The position numbers were made by a program, and so were the translations under genes. This document shows, piece by piece, positions 52,769 to 61,186 of a stretch of 64,000 nt of DNA. Origin of the DNA: JBCBTJ01 sp039818665 (GTDB taxonomy: Bacteria; Pseudomonadota; Alphaproteobacteria; Caulobacterales; Hyphomonadaceae). Positions within the stretch are counted from its first letter, which is position 1. Every line of letters begins with the position of its first letter. The stretch lies in the NCBI GenBank assembly GCA_039818665.1, contig JBCBTJ010000008.1, positions 1-64,000 on the forward strand, read 5' to 3'. The notes under the pieces are model-generated. The model did not search any database. It was not told the origin of the DNA and saw only the letters and a list, made by a program, of their open reading frames with translations.

Positions 52769-54571
52769 CTATTCCGCAGCGATCGCGGCTTGCGGCGCGC
52801 TTTGCGGGCCGCGGATCACGCCGCCGGGTTTCGCGCCGGTCGACACGCCGTCGGCGAAGGTCTCAACGCCGGCCACGAAAGTGTGCTTGTAGCCTTGGGC
52901 GCGCTGGATCATGCGCCGCCCGCCGGCGGGCAGGTCGAAGGCCATTTGCGGGGGATCGATCTCAAGCGCGTCGAAGTCGATCACATTGATGTCGGCCCGC
53001 ATGCCAGGCTCCAGCGTGCCGCGATCTTCGAGGCCGTAGAGCCGCGCCGTGTCGTGGCACTGGCGTTTCACGGCCGCCTCAAGGCTGATCCGCCCGCCGC
53101 GGGAGCGGTCGCGCACCCAATGGGTCAGTAGATAGGTCGGGAAGGACGCGTCGCAGATCACCCCGCAATGGGCGCCGCCGTCCGATAGGCTGAGGACGGT
53201 CCGGTCGCTCTGCAGCATCTCGTGGATGTGGTCGAAATTGAACTCGGCGTAGTTCAGGAGCGGCAGGTAGACATAGCCGCGCCCGTCCGCCTCCATGAGC
53301 ATGTCGTAGACGATCGCACGCGGGTTCTCGCCGCTGGCGGCGGCTTGGGCCGCGACGCTGTCTTCGGCCGCCGGCTCGTACTCGCACTTGCCGGTCTCGT
53401 CAGCGAGGCGGAACATTCGGTCGAAGCCCATAGCGAGGATCATCGCGATGGCGTTGCCCGCCGGCAGGCCGGGTTGGTCTTCATCCCGCTCATTTTGGGC
53501 CGATTGCGACAGGGTGAAGTCCGGCTCCTCGGAAATGATCGCCGCGCGCACCGCCGGGTCTTTCAGTTTCGCCAGACGTTCGGCGAAGGGCAGCTCCGCG
53601 ATCGCTTGATAGGCGGGTTGGAAGCTGAAGGGGTGCACCGTCGACTCCCACCCGAGCACGAGCCCCGTCGGGCGGATGGCGATCTGGGCGTAGACGTTCG
53701 CGCCGTCGTCATTGGCCGCTTGCGTCATGGCGAGCATGGTCTTCCAGCTGCCGGCGTCCATCGGGTTTTGGAGCAGCGCATAGGTCACCGGCAGGCCGGT
53801 CTCGCGCGAGAGATCCTTCATCCAGGCGAATTCCTCCTCGGCCGGGGTGAGGTCCGAGGCCATTTCGAACACGCCGCCGCCGGCTTCCAGCATGGCCCGG
53901 CCGATGCCGATCAGCTCGTCCCGGTTGGCGAATGTGCCAGGCACGGGCACGCCGTCTTTGGAGCGGTGCAGCATGGTGCGCGAGGTGGAGAAGCCGAGCG
54001 CGCCGGCGCGAATGCCGTCAGCGACGATCGCGCCCATCTTTTCGATATCGTCCGGCGTCGCCGCTTCATTGTTGGCGCCGCGCTCGCCCATCACATAGGC
54101 GCGCACCGCGCCGTGCGGGATGTGCGTCGCGATGTCGACGCTGCGGGGCATGCCTTCCAGCGTGTCGAGATATTCGGAGAAACTCTCCCAGCCCCAAGTG
54201 ATCCCTTCGGACAGGGCCGCGCCGGGAATGTCTTCGACGCCTTCCATGAGGCCGATCAGCCAGTCATGGCGGTCCGGCTTGGCCGGCGCGAAACCAACGC
54301 CGCAATTGCCCATGACGAGCGTCGTCACTCCATGCCAGGCCGAGGGCCCGAGCTCGTCGTCCCAGGTCGCTTGGCCGTCATAATGGGTGTGGATATCGAC
54401 CCAACCCGGCGTCACAAGCTGGCCGGCGGCGTCCACCTCACGGCTGGCCTCGCCTTCGATCGTGTCAGCGATTTGCGCCACCCGGCCGTCTTTCACCGCC
54501 ACATCGGCGATACGCTGGGGCGCGCCTGTGCCGTCGACGACGGTTCCGCCGCGAATAATCAGGTCGAACAT
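52769..54571 (-). CDS. N-acyl-D-amino-acid deacylase / D-aminoacylase-type amidohydrolase
   Basis: A 600-residue amidohydrolase. The start MFDLIIRGGTVVDGTGAPQR and the metal motif VDIHTHYDGQATWD are typical of the D-aminoacylase subgroup, as are VMGNCGVGFAP and the later SDGGAHCGVICDAS. The C-terminus restores the small beta-domain (LEPGMRADINVIDFDAL). It would release an acyl group from N-acylated D-amino acids or related amides. The ATG at 54571 follows GGGAGGA; an extension to 54688 is not supported. It is divergent from the VWA protein gene (193-base gap). Confidence 0.92.
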   Translation of the reverse strand: MFDLIIRGGTVVDGTGAPQRIADVAVKDGRVAQIADTIEGEASREVDAAGQLVTPGWVDIHTHYDGQATWDDELGPSAWHGVTTLVMGNCGVGFAPAKPDRHDWLIGLMEGVEDIPGAALSEGITWGWESFSEYLDTLEGMPRSVDIATHIPHGAVRAYVMGERGANNEAATPDDIEKMGAIVADGIRAGALGFSTSRTMLHRSKDGVPVPGTFANRDELIGIGRAMLEAGGGVFEMASDLTPAEEEFAWMKDLSRETGLPVTYALLQNPMDAGSWKTMLAMTQAANDDGANVYAQIAIRPTGLVLGWESTVHPFSFQPAYQAIAELPFAERLAKLKDPAVRAAIISEEPDFTLSQSAQNERDEDQPGLPAGNAIAMILAMGFDRMFRLADETGKCEYEPAAEDSVAAQAAASGENPRAIVYDMLMEADGRGYVYLPLLNYAEFNFDHIHEMLQSDRTVLSLSDGGAHCGVICDASFPTYLLTHWVRDRSRGGRISLEAAVKRQCHDTARLYGLEDRGTLEPGMRADINVIDFDALEIDPPQMAFDLPAGGRRMIQRAQGYKHTFVAGVETFADGVSTGAKPGGVIRGPQSAPQAAIAAE

Positions 54572-54764
54572 GGTTTTCCTCCCGGCCGGTTTTCGGCTTT
54601 GTGTCGTTGTGGATAGCCTACCATTGCAGCGGCGGCCGACCAATCGGCGACGTAGGGTCAAGCAGCCGGCGCCTCGAACGCTTGCCACCCTGGATTCTGG
54701 AGCGCATCCTCCCGGAACCGGCCGGGACAGCCGGCCAGAGAGCTTATCGACAAGGGGACGATCG

Positions 54765-56978
54765 ATGTTTGCTCACGCCAGAAAATTCATCGCCGCGGCG
54801 GGCGTCGCCGCGCTCGCCGCCCTGCCGGCCGCCGCCGAGGAGGACGTGATCCTCGTGCTCGACGGGTCCGGCTCCATGTGGGGCCAGATCGAGGGCGAAC
54901 CGAAGATCGCCATCGCGCGCGAGGTGACGGGCCAAGTGCTCGACGAGATGCCCGACGATCGCCGGCTCGGCCTCGTCGCTTATGGCCACAATCGAAAGGG
55001 CGACTGCAGCGACATCGAGACAATCGCCGAAGTGGGGGCGGACCGGACGGCGATCCGCGAGGCGGTGAACGCGCTGAACCCCAAGGGCAAGACGCCGCTC
55101 AGCGCCTCGGTCCAATACGCAGCCGAGCAGCTGCGCTACACTGAGAACAAGGCCACGGTCATCCTCGTCAGCGACGGAGAGGAGACGTGCGACTTGGACC
55201 CTTGCGCGGTCGGCACAGCGCTCGAAGAGGCGGGCGTCGACTTCACCGCGCATGTCATTGGCTTCGACATCGCCGAAGAGACCCAGCGCGCCCAGCTGCA
55301 GTGCTTGGCTGAGAATACGGGCGGGATCTATCTCAACGCTTCCAGCGCCGAGGAATTGTCCGACGCCCTGGAACAGACCGTCGTGGAAGCGCCGGAGGCC
55401 GGGCCCACGCGGCTCACGCTGCGCGCCACTGACTTGCAAAGCGGTCCGCTGATCGAAGCCGGCCTGAATTGGACGGTCCGACAAGCCGGCGGCGGCGAGG
55501 TGCTCTTCACGCAAGAGGACGCCGGGCCGACCGAGGCCGAGCTGCCGCCGGGCGTCTATGATGTGCTTGTCGCGCACCCGGCCGAGGACCTCTCTGGCGA
55601 AGCGCGCAATGTGGAGCTCAAGCTCGACCAGGAACGCACGGTCACCATCGCGCTCGAATACGATCTGGAGGCAACCGTCCGTACCGTGCCCGAGGAGGAA
55701 GGGCCCGTCAGCTCCGAGATCATCGTCTATTGGACCGGCCCGGACCGCGAGGGTGACTATGTCACCGTGGTCGAAGCCGATGCCAGTCCGGGCGGCTACC
55801 GGGACTATGAATACACGCGCGACGGCAATCCTTTGAAGCTGCGCCTGCCGCCGGACGCCGGCGAATATGAGGTGCGCTACGTGTTGTCGCGCCCGACGCG
55901 TGTGCTTGCGAGCGTCGCCATTGCGGCGACCGAGGTCGGCGCATCGCTGGACGCGGTCGATACCATCGCCGCCGGTTCGCCGTTCGAGGTGACCTGGAAC
56001 GGCCCGGCCTATGACGATGATTGGATCACCGTGGTCAAACCCGATGCGGGCGAGCGCGCCTACACCGACTATGAATACACGCGCCAAGGCAATCCGTTGA
56101 CGCTGAAAGCGCCGCTCGAGGCCGGCGACTATGAAGTGCGATACGTGCAGGCCGGTGACAAAGTCATCGCGCGGCGGCCGATTACGGTCACCGCGGTTGA
56201 GGCGGCGATCAGCGGCCCGGAGACCGCGCCGGCGGGCTCCTATCACCAGATTGAATGGGCCGGGCCGGGCACCGACCGCGACTGGATCACGGTGGTCAAA
56301 CCCTCAGCCGGCGAGCGCGCCTACACGGACTATGAGTACACCCGCAAGGGCAATCCGCTCGAGCTGAAAATGCCGTTGGAGCCAGGGAACTATGAGTTCC
56401 GCTATGTCCAAGAGGGCCGGAAAATCCTCGCCCGCCAACCCATTGTCATCTCGCCGGTTGAGGCGACGCTCACCGCGCCGGAAACGGTAGACGCCGGCGC
56501 TGCGGTCGACGTGTCCTGGACAGGCCCCGGCGAACGCCGCGACTGGATCACCGTGGTCGAGCCGAGCGCGCGCGAGAACGCCTACACGGACTATGAATAC
56601 GCGCGCGAAGGCGCGGTGCTGTCGATCAAGTCGCCACTCGAGCCCGGCGAATACGAGTATCGTTATGTGCTCGACGGCAAGCGCGTCATCGCCCGTCGGC
56701 CGGTGACGGTTCGCGATGTGTCAGCCACTCTGTCCGCCCCGTCCAGCGTCGCCGCTGAGGCGCGCTTCACAGTCGAATGGGACGGCCCGGCGAACCAGCG
56801 CGATTTCATCACCGTCGCCGCGCCGGACGCGCGCGAGAACGCCTATACCGACTATGAGTATGCGCGGAACGGGTCGCCGCTGGAGCTCAAAGCGCCGGCC
56901 GAACCGGGTGACTACGAACTCCGTTTCGTGCTCGACGGCAAACGCGTGATCGCGCGACGGCCGATCACAGTGAACTGA
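54765..56978 (+). CDS. Exported VWA-domain protein with five tandem repeats
   Basis: A 737-residue secreted or surface protein. A signal peptide (residues 1 to about 24, FIAAAGVAALAALPAAA) precedes a VWA domain with a perfect MIDAS motif (VLDGSGSMWG, near residue 33), a later threonine in GKTPLSASV, and LVSDGEETCDLDPC with two cysteines. After a linker of beta-rich sequence come five 87-residue repeats filling the last 434 residues. VWA domains bind metal and protein ligands, so it may be an adhesin or envelope scaffold. The ATG at 54765 follows AAGGGGA and starts the signal peptide; a long extension upstream is not coding. Confidence 0.9.
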   Translation: MFAHARKFIAAAGVAALAALPAAAEEDVILVLDGSGSMWGQIEGEPKIAIAREVTGQVLDEMPDDRRLGLVAYGHNRKGDCSDIETIAEVGADRTAIREAVNALNPKGKTPLSASVQYAAEQLRYTENKATVILVSDGEETCDLDPCAVGTALEEAGVDFTAHVIGFDIAEETQRAQLQCLAENTGGIYLNASSAEELSDALEQTVVEAPEAGPTRLTLRATDLQSGPLIEAGLNWTVRQAGGGEVLFTQEDAGPTEAELPPGVYDVLVAHPAEDLSGEARNVELKLDQERTVTIALEYDLEATVRTVPEEEGPVSSEIIVYWTGPDREGDYVTVVEADASPGGYRDYEYTRDGNPLKLRLPPDAGEYEVRYVLSRPTRVLASVAIAATEVGASLDAVDTIAAGSPFEVTWNGPAYDDDWITVVKPDAGERAYTDYEYTRQGNPLTLKAPLEAGDYEVRYVQAGDKVIARRPITVTAVEAAISGPETAPAGSYHQIEWAGPGTDRDWITVVKPSAGERAYTDYEYTRKGNPLELKMPLEPGNYEFRYVQEGRKILARQPIVISPVEATLTAPETVDAGAAVDVSWTGPGERRDWITVVEPSARENAYTDYEYAREGAVLSIKSPLEPGEYEYRYVLDGKRVIARRPVTVRDVSATLSAPSSVAAEARFTVEWDGPANQRDFITVAAPDARENAYTDYEYARNGSPLELKAPAEPGDYELRFVLDGKRVIARRPITVN
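55677..56975 (+). repeat. Five tandem 87-residue (261-bp) protein repeats
   Basis: The repeats begin at 55677, 55938, 56199, 56460 and 56721; the first four are exactly 87 codons and the last 85. Each has the same order: a hydrophobic strand, a W-x-GP turn, DWITVV-P, YTDYEYTR-GNPL (or a variant), a short PLEPG-YE-RYV strand, and IARRPITV. Copies 2 to 5 are closest to one another, and copy 1 is the most divergent. The pattern suggests an Ig-like or fibronectin-like all-beta domain. There are no cysteines in the repeats. Confidence 0.9.
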
Positions 56979-56988
56979 GACAAGGCGG

Positions 56989-57014
56989 CGGCGCGGGGAC
57001 GCGTCCCCGCGCCG
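56989..57014. terminator. 26-bp perfect palindrome between convergent genes
   Basis: A GC-only perfect palindrome (centre at 57001/57002) lies between the stop of the VWA gene and the stop of the UGSC gene, 10 and 6 bases from them. It can form a 12-bp or longer hairpin on either strand and probably ends transcription from both sides, although no T-run follows. Confidence 0.6.
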
Positions 57015-57020
57015 GGCGTA

Positions 57021-57539
57021 TCAGTCTTTCAGCGCCGAGAGAACGGCGTCGCAAACGCCTTCGGCCTTGGCCCGCATCTCATCATCCGTCGCGTCTTGGA
57101 TCGGATGATCGACTAGCACGTAGCGCGCGGCCTCCATGCCGAGCGCTTTGCGTTGGGTGTCTGCGGCTTGGTCAAACTCGCTCGACGCGATCGAGACCGC
57201 CGGGACGCCTTGGATTTCAAACCATACAGTGTCGTGCAGACTGCACGTCGTGCATGATCCTCAATCGGCGAGCGCTTCGACGACGAAATCGCACTGGTCG
57301 CGGATTTCGCGTCGGAGGTCGTCCGGGCACGGCTTGGTGAAGGTCGGTTTGGCGTAGCGCTTGACCGCCACCTCCGGCAGCCGCTCGCTGATCAGGCCCT
57401 CGAGCCGGTCGAGCAGCACGTCGCCGCGCGGCTTTCGAATGTCGAGCAAGCCGACGACGCCGGTCACCGCGCCCTTGCGGGGCGTGATCTGTCGTTCGAC
57501 GGGGACCCGTTCATCGGTCGGGTCCAGGATGGTCGTCAT
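57021..57539 (-). CDS. UGSC-family selenoprotein with in-frame UGA (Sec) at codon 93
   Basis: A 172-residue protein when UGA at 57263-57261 is read as selenocysteine. Before the UGA are 92 residues (starting MTTILDPTDERVPVERQITP, with CPDDLRREIRDQCDF near 70-84); after it come U-G-S-C-T-T-C and then 73 more residues in good reading frame to a TGA at 57021. The motif UGSC names a family of predicted bacterial selenoproteins of unknown function; the U/C pair resembles a redox-active selenenylsulfide. AAGGAGG lies 6 bases before the ATG. It is 27 bases after the thioredoxin-fold gene, in one operand with selA, selB and selC. Normal gene callers would stop at 57261 and report only 92 residues. 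Confidence 0.9.
57233..57263 (-). promoter_or_regulatory. Putative bacterial SECIS hairpin after the UGA codon
   Basis: The UGA is 57263-57261. Starting 13 bases after it, CGTGCA (57247-57242) pairs with TGCACG (57238-57233) around a three-base GTC loop. Bacterial SECIS elements lie immediately after the UGA inside the coding region, with a small loop containing G about 16-37 bases away, and are bound by SelB. The distance (about 20 bases) and the G at the start of the loop fit. Its function has not been tested, and the stem is short. Confidence 0.6.
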
Positions 57540-57566
57540 GGGCGCCTCCTTATTCTCCGTTTGATC

Positions 57567-59138
57567 CTAATCTACCTCGATCTTTCGCGAGACCGAAACC
57601 GAGCCGATCGGGCCGGTCGCCCAGCCGTGGAAGGCGCCGGAGAACTTGCCCGCATCGGAGCCGGCGACCGCGATGTGGATGTAACTCTCATCGCGAAACT
57701 TCGGGGCGAGGCTGTCGAGCTGGTCTTCGGTGAGCGTGTCCGCGACCGCCGGCGGCAAGCCGGCGCCGGAGCGCGCGTCGCGCAACATCTCCCGCATGGG
57801 CCTTTGGGTGACCTCTTGAATGCGCTGACGCAACCGCGCCTTCGAGTACGCTCCGCCGCTCATCAGCGTGTCCAGATGCTCCGGGCAGACGACCAGCAAC
57901 GCATCGACCGGCAGCATGTGCGCCTTGGGCAAGAACACCCCTTCCAGACCCAAGCCGAGCGAGCCCGCGATCTGGTCCGGCTCGCGCGATTCTTGATCCA
58001 CGATCAGCGTCGGCCCGCTCGTCATCGCGAACACCGTGACGACGCTGTCTTCGGCCTTGAAGCCCCGCTCCACGTGCAGCGGCTCCCAGGGCGAGCGCTC
58101 CTCCCATTCGGCGAAGCACATGGTGTATTTCATCGGATTGGAGAGCGTGGACCGCTCCACGCCCTCCGGCTTGGCGCCGCCGACGTTCCGCACGATCAGG
58201 CGCAGCGCCCGTCCAATCGTCGCGTTCGCCCGATTGCCCGCGCCGAGGGCCGCCAGCTTCATATTCATGCCAATTCGTTCGCGGATCGGGCCGTTGACGA
58301 CGATCACCGGCGAGGCGCCCATCGTCGTCGCCAGCACGCCGTGCATGTTGAACGCGTCGGTGCAAACCGCTTCGACCGCCGCGATCACAACGGGCAGGTA
58401 TTCGGGCTTGCAGCCCGCCATCACGGCGTTGATCGCGATCTTCTCGACTGTGGCGGGCCCCATATTGGGCGGCATCTCAGCCACCACGTCCTGCGCGCCG
58501 CGATGCGTGCCGTCGAGCATCCGCATGACCCGTTCCGGCGTCGGCGGGATCAGCGGCAAGCCGTCGGAGAAGCCCTGGTCGAATAAGAACTCATGAACGT
58601 CGTCGGCGCTGGCGATCTCGATCCGGCGCGAACGGATCGGGCTGCCTTCGGCTTCGGCGCGGAGACGATCGTTCACCTCGGGATCGAGATGCTTCGACCC
58701 GCAGCCGGGCCGCCATTCGGGATAGGCCGCCCAGTCCACTTCCGCCTCGCCGCCCATCGTCTCGGCGAGGGCTTTCCATTCCTCGCGGACAAAACCCGTA
58801 ACTTCGTGCATGGAGCGCCCCTCGCCATCCGTCCAGAAGGCCGAGGGCACCGTATCGATGTCCCAGGCGAAGGAGGTCGTGCAGCCGGATTCGTCGAGGA
58901 TCGGCTGCGGTAGCGCGTATTGGTCTTGAAGCTTTTGATTGCCGACGGCGGTCTGACCGAGCACCAGGATGTCCGCCGCTTCGCCGTGGGCCACCTGAAA
59001 CGCCTTCAGGATCGGCATGACGAGATTGCAGGTCGGGCAATCCTCTTTGACGAAACACACAAGCGCCGGCCGGCCGCTCGGAAACGCGCGGGTCTCGCCG
59101 TTGAGATCAGCAAGCGCGAATGCGGGCCGGGCGGACAT
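57567..59138 (-). CDS. Thioredoxin-fold protein fused to a large conserved domain, UGSC partner
   Basis: A 523-residue protein. Residues 1 to about 130 form a TlpA/thioredoxin-like domain (ALADLNGETRAFPSGRPALVCFVKEDCPTCNLV) with a CPTC redox motif at about residue 34. A further short motif, GCGSKHLDPEV near residue 145, precedes a second domain from about 165 to the end that I do not recognise by family. Motifs there include FLFDQGFSDGLPLIPPTPERV, MGPATVEKIAINAVMAGCKPEYLPVV and SHxGPTLIVDQ-like TSGPTLIVDQES. No signal peptide is seen. It lies between selC and the UGSC gene. A dithiol thioredoxin domain next to a selenoprotein gene suggests that it reduces the selenenylsulfide. Confidence 0.85.
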   Translation of the reverse strand: MSARPAFALADLNGETRAFPSGRPALVCFVKEDCPTCNLVMPILKAFQVAHGEAADILVLGQTAVGNQKLQDQYALPQPILDESGCTTSFAWDIDTVPSAFWTDGEGRSMHEVTGFVREEWKALAETMGGEAEVDWAAYPEWRPGCGSKHLDPEVNDRLRAEAEGSPIRSRRIEIASADDVHEFLFDQGFSDGLPLIPPTPERVMRMLDGTHRGAQDVVAEMPPNMGPATVEKIAINAVMAGCKPEYLPVVIAAVEAVCTDAFNMHGVLATTMGASPVIVVNGPIRERIGMNMKLAALGAGNRANATIGRALRLIVRNVGGAKPEGVERSTLSNPMKYTMCFAEWEERSPWEPLHVERGFKAEDSVVTVFAMTSGPTLIVDQESREPDQIAGSLGLGLEGVFLPKAHMLPVDALLVVCPEHLDTLMSGGAYSKARLRQRIQEVTQRPMREMLRDARSGAGLPPAVADTLTEDQLDSLAPKFRDESYIHIAVAGSDAGKFSGAFHGWATGPIGSVSVSRKIEVD

Positions 59139-59183
59139 GGCCGCATTGGGCGGGGCGTTGGCGGATTTGTCCAGGGCGGCGGC

Positions 59184-59278
59184 TGGCGGAGACGGATGGG
59201 AATCGAACCCACCACGCGCCTCTTCGACGCGTCACTGGTTTTGAAGACCAGGGAAGCCACCAGACTCCATTCGCCTCC
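59184..59278 (-). tRNA. selC: Selenocysteine tRNA (anticodon UCA)
   Basis: A 95-base tRNA read on the minus strand, the same length as E. coli selC and alignable with it position for position. The 5' end is GGAGGCGA and the 3' end is GTCTCC-G-CCA. The anticodon loop CTTCAAA contains UCA at positions 35-37. The long variable arm (about 45-66) has a 5-bp stem, and the T-loop is TTCGATT on a 5-bp stem. The acceptor stem pairs over 7 bp including one G-U; the eighth pair of the Sec-type 8-bp stem would be A-C. The CCA end is encoded. It lies 24 bases after selB and 45 bases before the thioredoxin-fold gene. Confidence 0.96.
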
Positions 59279-59302
59279 GCACACGCCGGACCCTAGTGCG
59301 CG

Positions 59303-61186
59303 CTAGCGCCCCGTCAAACGCCGCACATCGCCATTGCGGACCGTGAGGCCTTTTTTGTCGAAATGCTCCAAGATCGGCACGATGTATTTCCGGGTGGTCT
59401 CCAGAACGGCGCGCGCCTCGCCGGTCTTGAACTCGGTCGGCGGGGGGAAAGCTTTGGAGAGGGCGTCGTAGGCGGCGTCCAGCGCCTCGGCGTGAAAGAA
59501 CAGCACCTTCTTCAGGGAGACATTGCGAAGCGCGATGGCGGCGCCGGAGCGCAACAAGACCCCGATGAGATCTTCACTCGCGCCGTCGATCTCAGCGAGG
59601 TCCGGAGGCGCGGCGCCGCCGGCCCGCAGCGCCGCTTCCAACTGCTCGAGCGCTGACCGGTCCGCACCAGACATGGCGGCGCGCGGATCGCGCCCCGCGA
59701 GGCTGACATCCGCATCGCGCAGCACGATGTCGCCTCGGCTCCCAAGGCTTTGCTCGGCATAGGCGACCAGCGGTTCGGGGAACCGCGCCGCCAGAGCCGC
59801 CCGGATCTCAGCAGCCGGCGCGGCGGTTCGGGCGGAGTTGTCCTGATGATAGGTATCGAGCGTCGCCAAATAGGCCGCCCGCGCGGCTTCGGCGGCCTGT
59901 CTGTCCGCTAGCATATCTCCGGGCACGGAGTTATAATCCGTAGACAGATCTTTGAGAACTGTCTCGAGAGGGAGGCGCGCCAATCGGGCGGCGTCCGCCG
60001 CTCGGATCAGGCCGCCGTCCTCTTTCGCGAGGACCGCCGCGATCTCAGAGAGCTGTCCGCCCTCGGCCGCGCTCAGGGTTCGGACGCGACGCGCGTCCCC
60101 GCGCCGCGCGGGCGCCGCTTGCGGGTCGAGCACGACGGCCCCGCCAATGGTCTCAGCCGGCGAGACGCGCCGCAGGACCGCGCGCTGGCCGGCGAACGCC
60201 GCGACGGGTTCAGCGAACCGCAGCTGAACCATGCCCCGCTCGCCGGGTTCGATGGCCTTCGCCTCCAACACCCGCGCGGACGCCGCGCCGCTAAAGGTTC
60301 CGAGCATCACGCGCACATCGTCCATGTGCTTCAGCGGGCGCGCGGCCTCCTTTAGAAGCGAGACCGACACATCGAGCTGAGCCGACGCCGCGAACACGCC
60401 CGGCGCGCAGACCACATCGCCCCGCCGAACGGCGTCGGCGGGGACGCCGCGGAGGTTCAGCGCCGTGCGTCCGCCGGGCTCGGCGCGGTCGACTTCGGCG
60501 CCGTGTTGCTGAATCGCGCGCGCGACGGTCTCCTGACCTTGAGGTTCGATGACCGCGGACGCGCCGGAGTCGACCGTCCCGCCGAGCAAGGTTCCGGTTA
60601 CAATCGTGCCGACGCCCGGCGCGGAAAAGATGCTGTCGATGGGAAGAAAAAATCCGCCAAGGCGCGTACCCGCGCCAGCGTCCGAAACCAGCGCCTCGAG
60701 CGACGCGTTCAACCCGTCCAGTCCCTCGCCCGTCTCTGCTGAAACCGGAACAATCGGCGCGTCGCCCAACCGCGTCGACGCCAGAATGGTCTCGATCTCG
60801 CCCCGCCGCGCTTCGCGCTCTTCCGGCGAGGCCAAATCCGCCTTGCTCATCGCCACAACGCCATGCTCGACGCCGAGCAGATCGGCGATCCGCAAATGCT
60901 CCAAGGTCTGCGGTTGGGGTCCATCCGCGGCCGAAACGACCAGCAAGACGGCGCGCGCGCCGGTGACGCCGGACACCGTGGCGCGGATGAAATCCTCATG
61001 GCCGGGCGCGTCGATGAAATCCACCGTTCCGGACGGATAGGCGCGATGGGCGAAGCCGAGCGCGATCGACAGGCCGCGCGCTTTCTCCTCTTTCAATCGA
61101 TCCGTATCGACGCCCGTCAGCGCACGGACCAAGCTGGTCTTGCCATGGTCCACATGCCCGATCACCGCGACCGCGCAAGTCGTCAC
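59303..61186 (-). CDS. selB: SelB, selenocysteine-specific elongation factor
   Basis: SelB delivers Sec-tRNA to ribosomes stalled at UGA by binding the SECIS element. The protein is 627 residues. The G domain begins VIGHVDHGKTSLVRALTGVDTDRLKEEK, with switch 2 in DAPGHEDFI and the G4 motif SKAD. Domains 2 and 3 follow (FFLPIDSIFSAPGVGTIVTGTLLGGTV). The C-terminal winged-helix modules (from about residue 370) bind SECIS RNA. The start is a GTG at 61186, which overlaps the selA stop in GTGA; an upstream extension (to 61531) is a shadow of selA. Confidence 0.96.
   Translation of the reverse strand: MTTCAVAVIGHVDHGKTSLVRALTGVDTDRLKEEKARGLSIALGFAHRAYPSGTVDFIDAPGHEDFIRATVSGVTGARAVLLVVSAADGPQPQTLEHLRIADLLGVEHGVVAMSKADLASPEEREARRGEIETILASTRLGDAPIVPVSAETGEGLDGLNASLEALVSDAGAGTRLGGFFLPIDSIFSAPGVGTIVTGTLLGGTVDSGASAVIEPQGQETVARAIQQHGAEVDRAEPGGRTALNLRGVPADAVRRGDVVCAPGVFAASAQLDVSVSLLKEAARPLKHMDDVRVMLGTFSGAASARVLEAKAIEPGERGMVQLRFAEPVAAFAGQRAVLRRVSPAETIGGAVVLDPQAAPARRGDARRVRTLSAAEGGQLSEIAAVLAKEDGGLIRAADAARLARLPLETVLKDLSTDYNSVPGDMLADRQAAEAARAAYLATLDTYHQDNSARTAAPAAEIRAALAARFPEPLVAYAEQSLGSRGDIVLRDADVSLAGRDPRAAMSGADRSALEQLEAALRAGGAAPPDLAEIDGASEDLIGVLLRSGAAIALRNVSLKKVLFFHAEALDAAYDALSKAFPPPTEFKTGEARAVLETTRKYIVPILEHFDKKGLTVRNGDVRRLTGR

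Noticed and set aside
53222..54616. A 464-codon plus-strand open frame opposite the D-aminoacylase-type gene
   Set aside because: It is a shadow of a recognised amidohydrolase; no motif or ribosome-binding site supports it.
54387..54764. N-terminal extension of the VWA protein to 54387
   Set aside because: The extension overlaps the divergent amidohydrolase promoter and start, and the ATG at 54765 begins a normal signal peptide behind a ribosome-binding site.
57261..57539. A 92-residue protein ending at the UGA at 57261
   Set aside because: Reading stops before the UGSC motif; the coding pattern continues past the UGA and the Sec machinery is in the same operon, so the UGA is better read as Sec.
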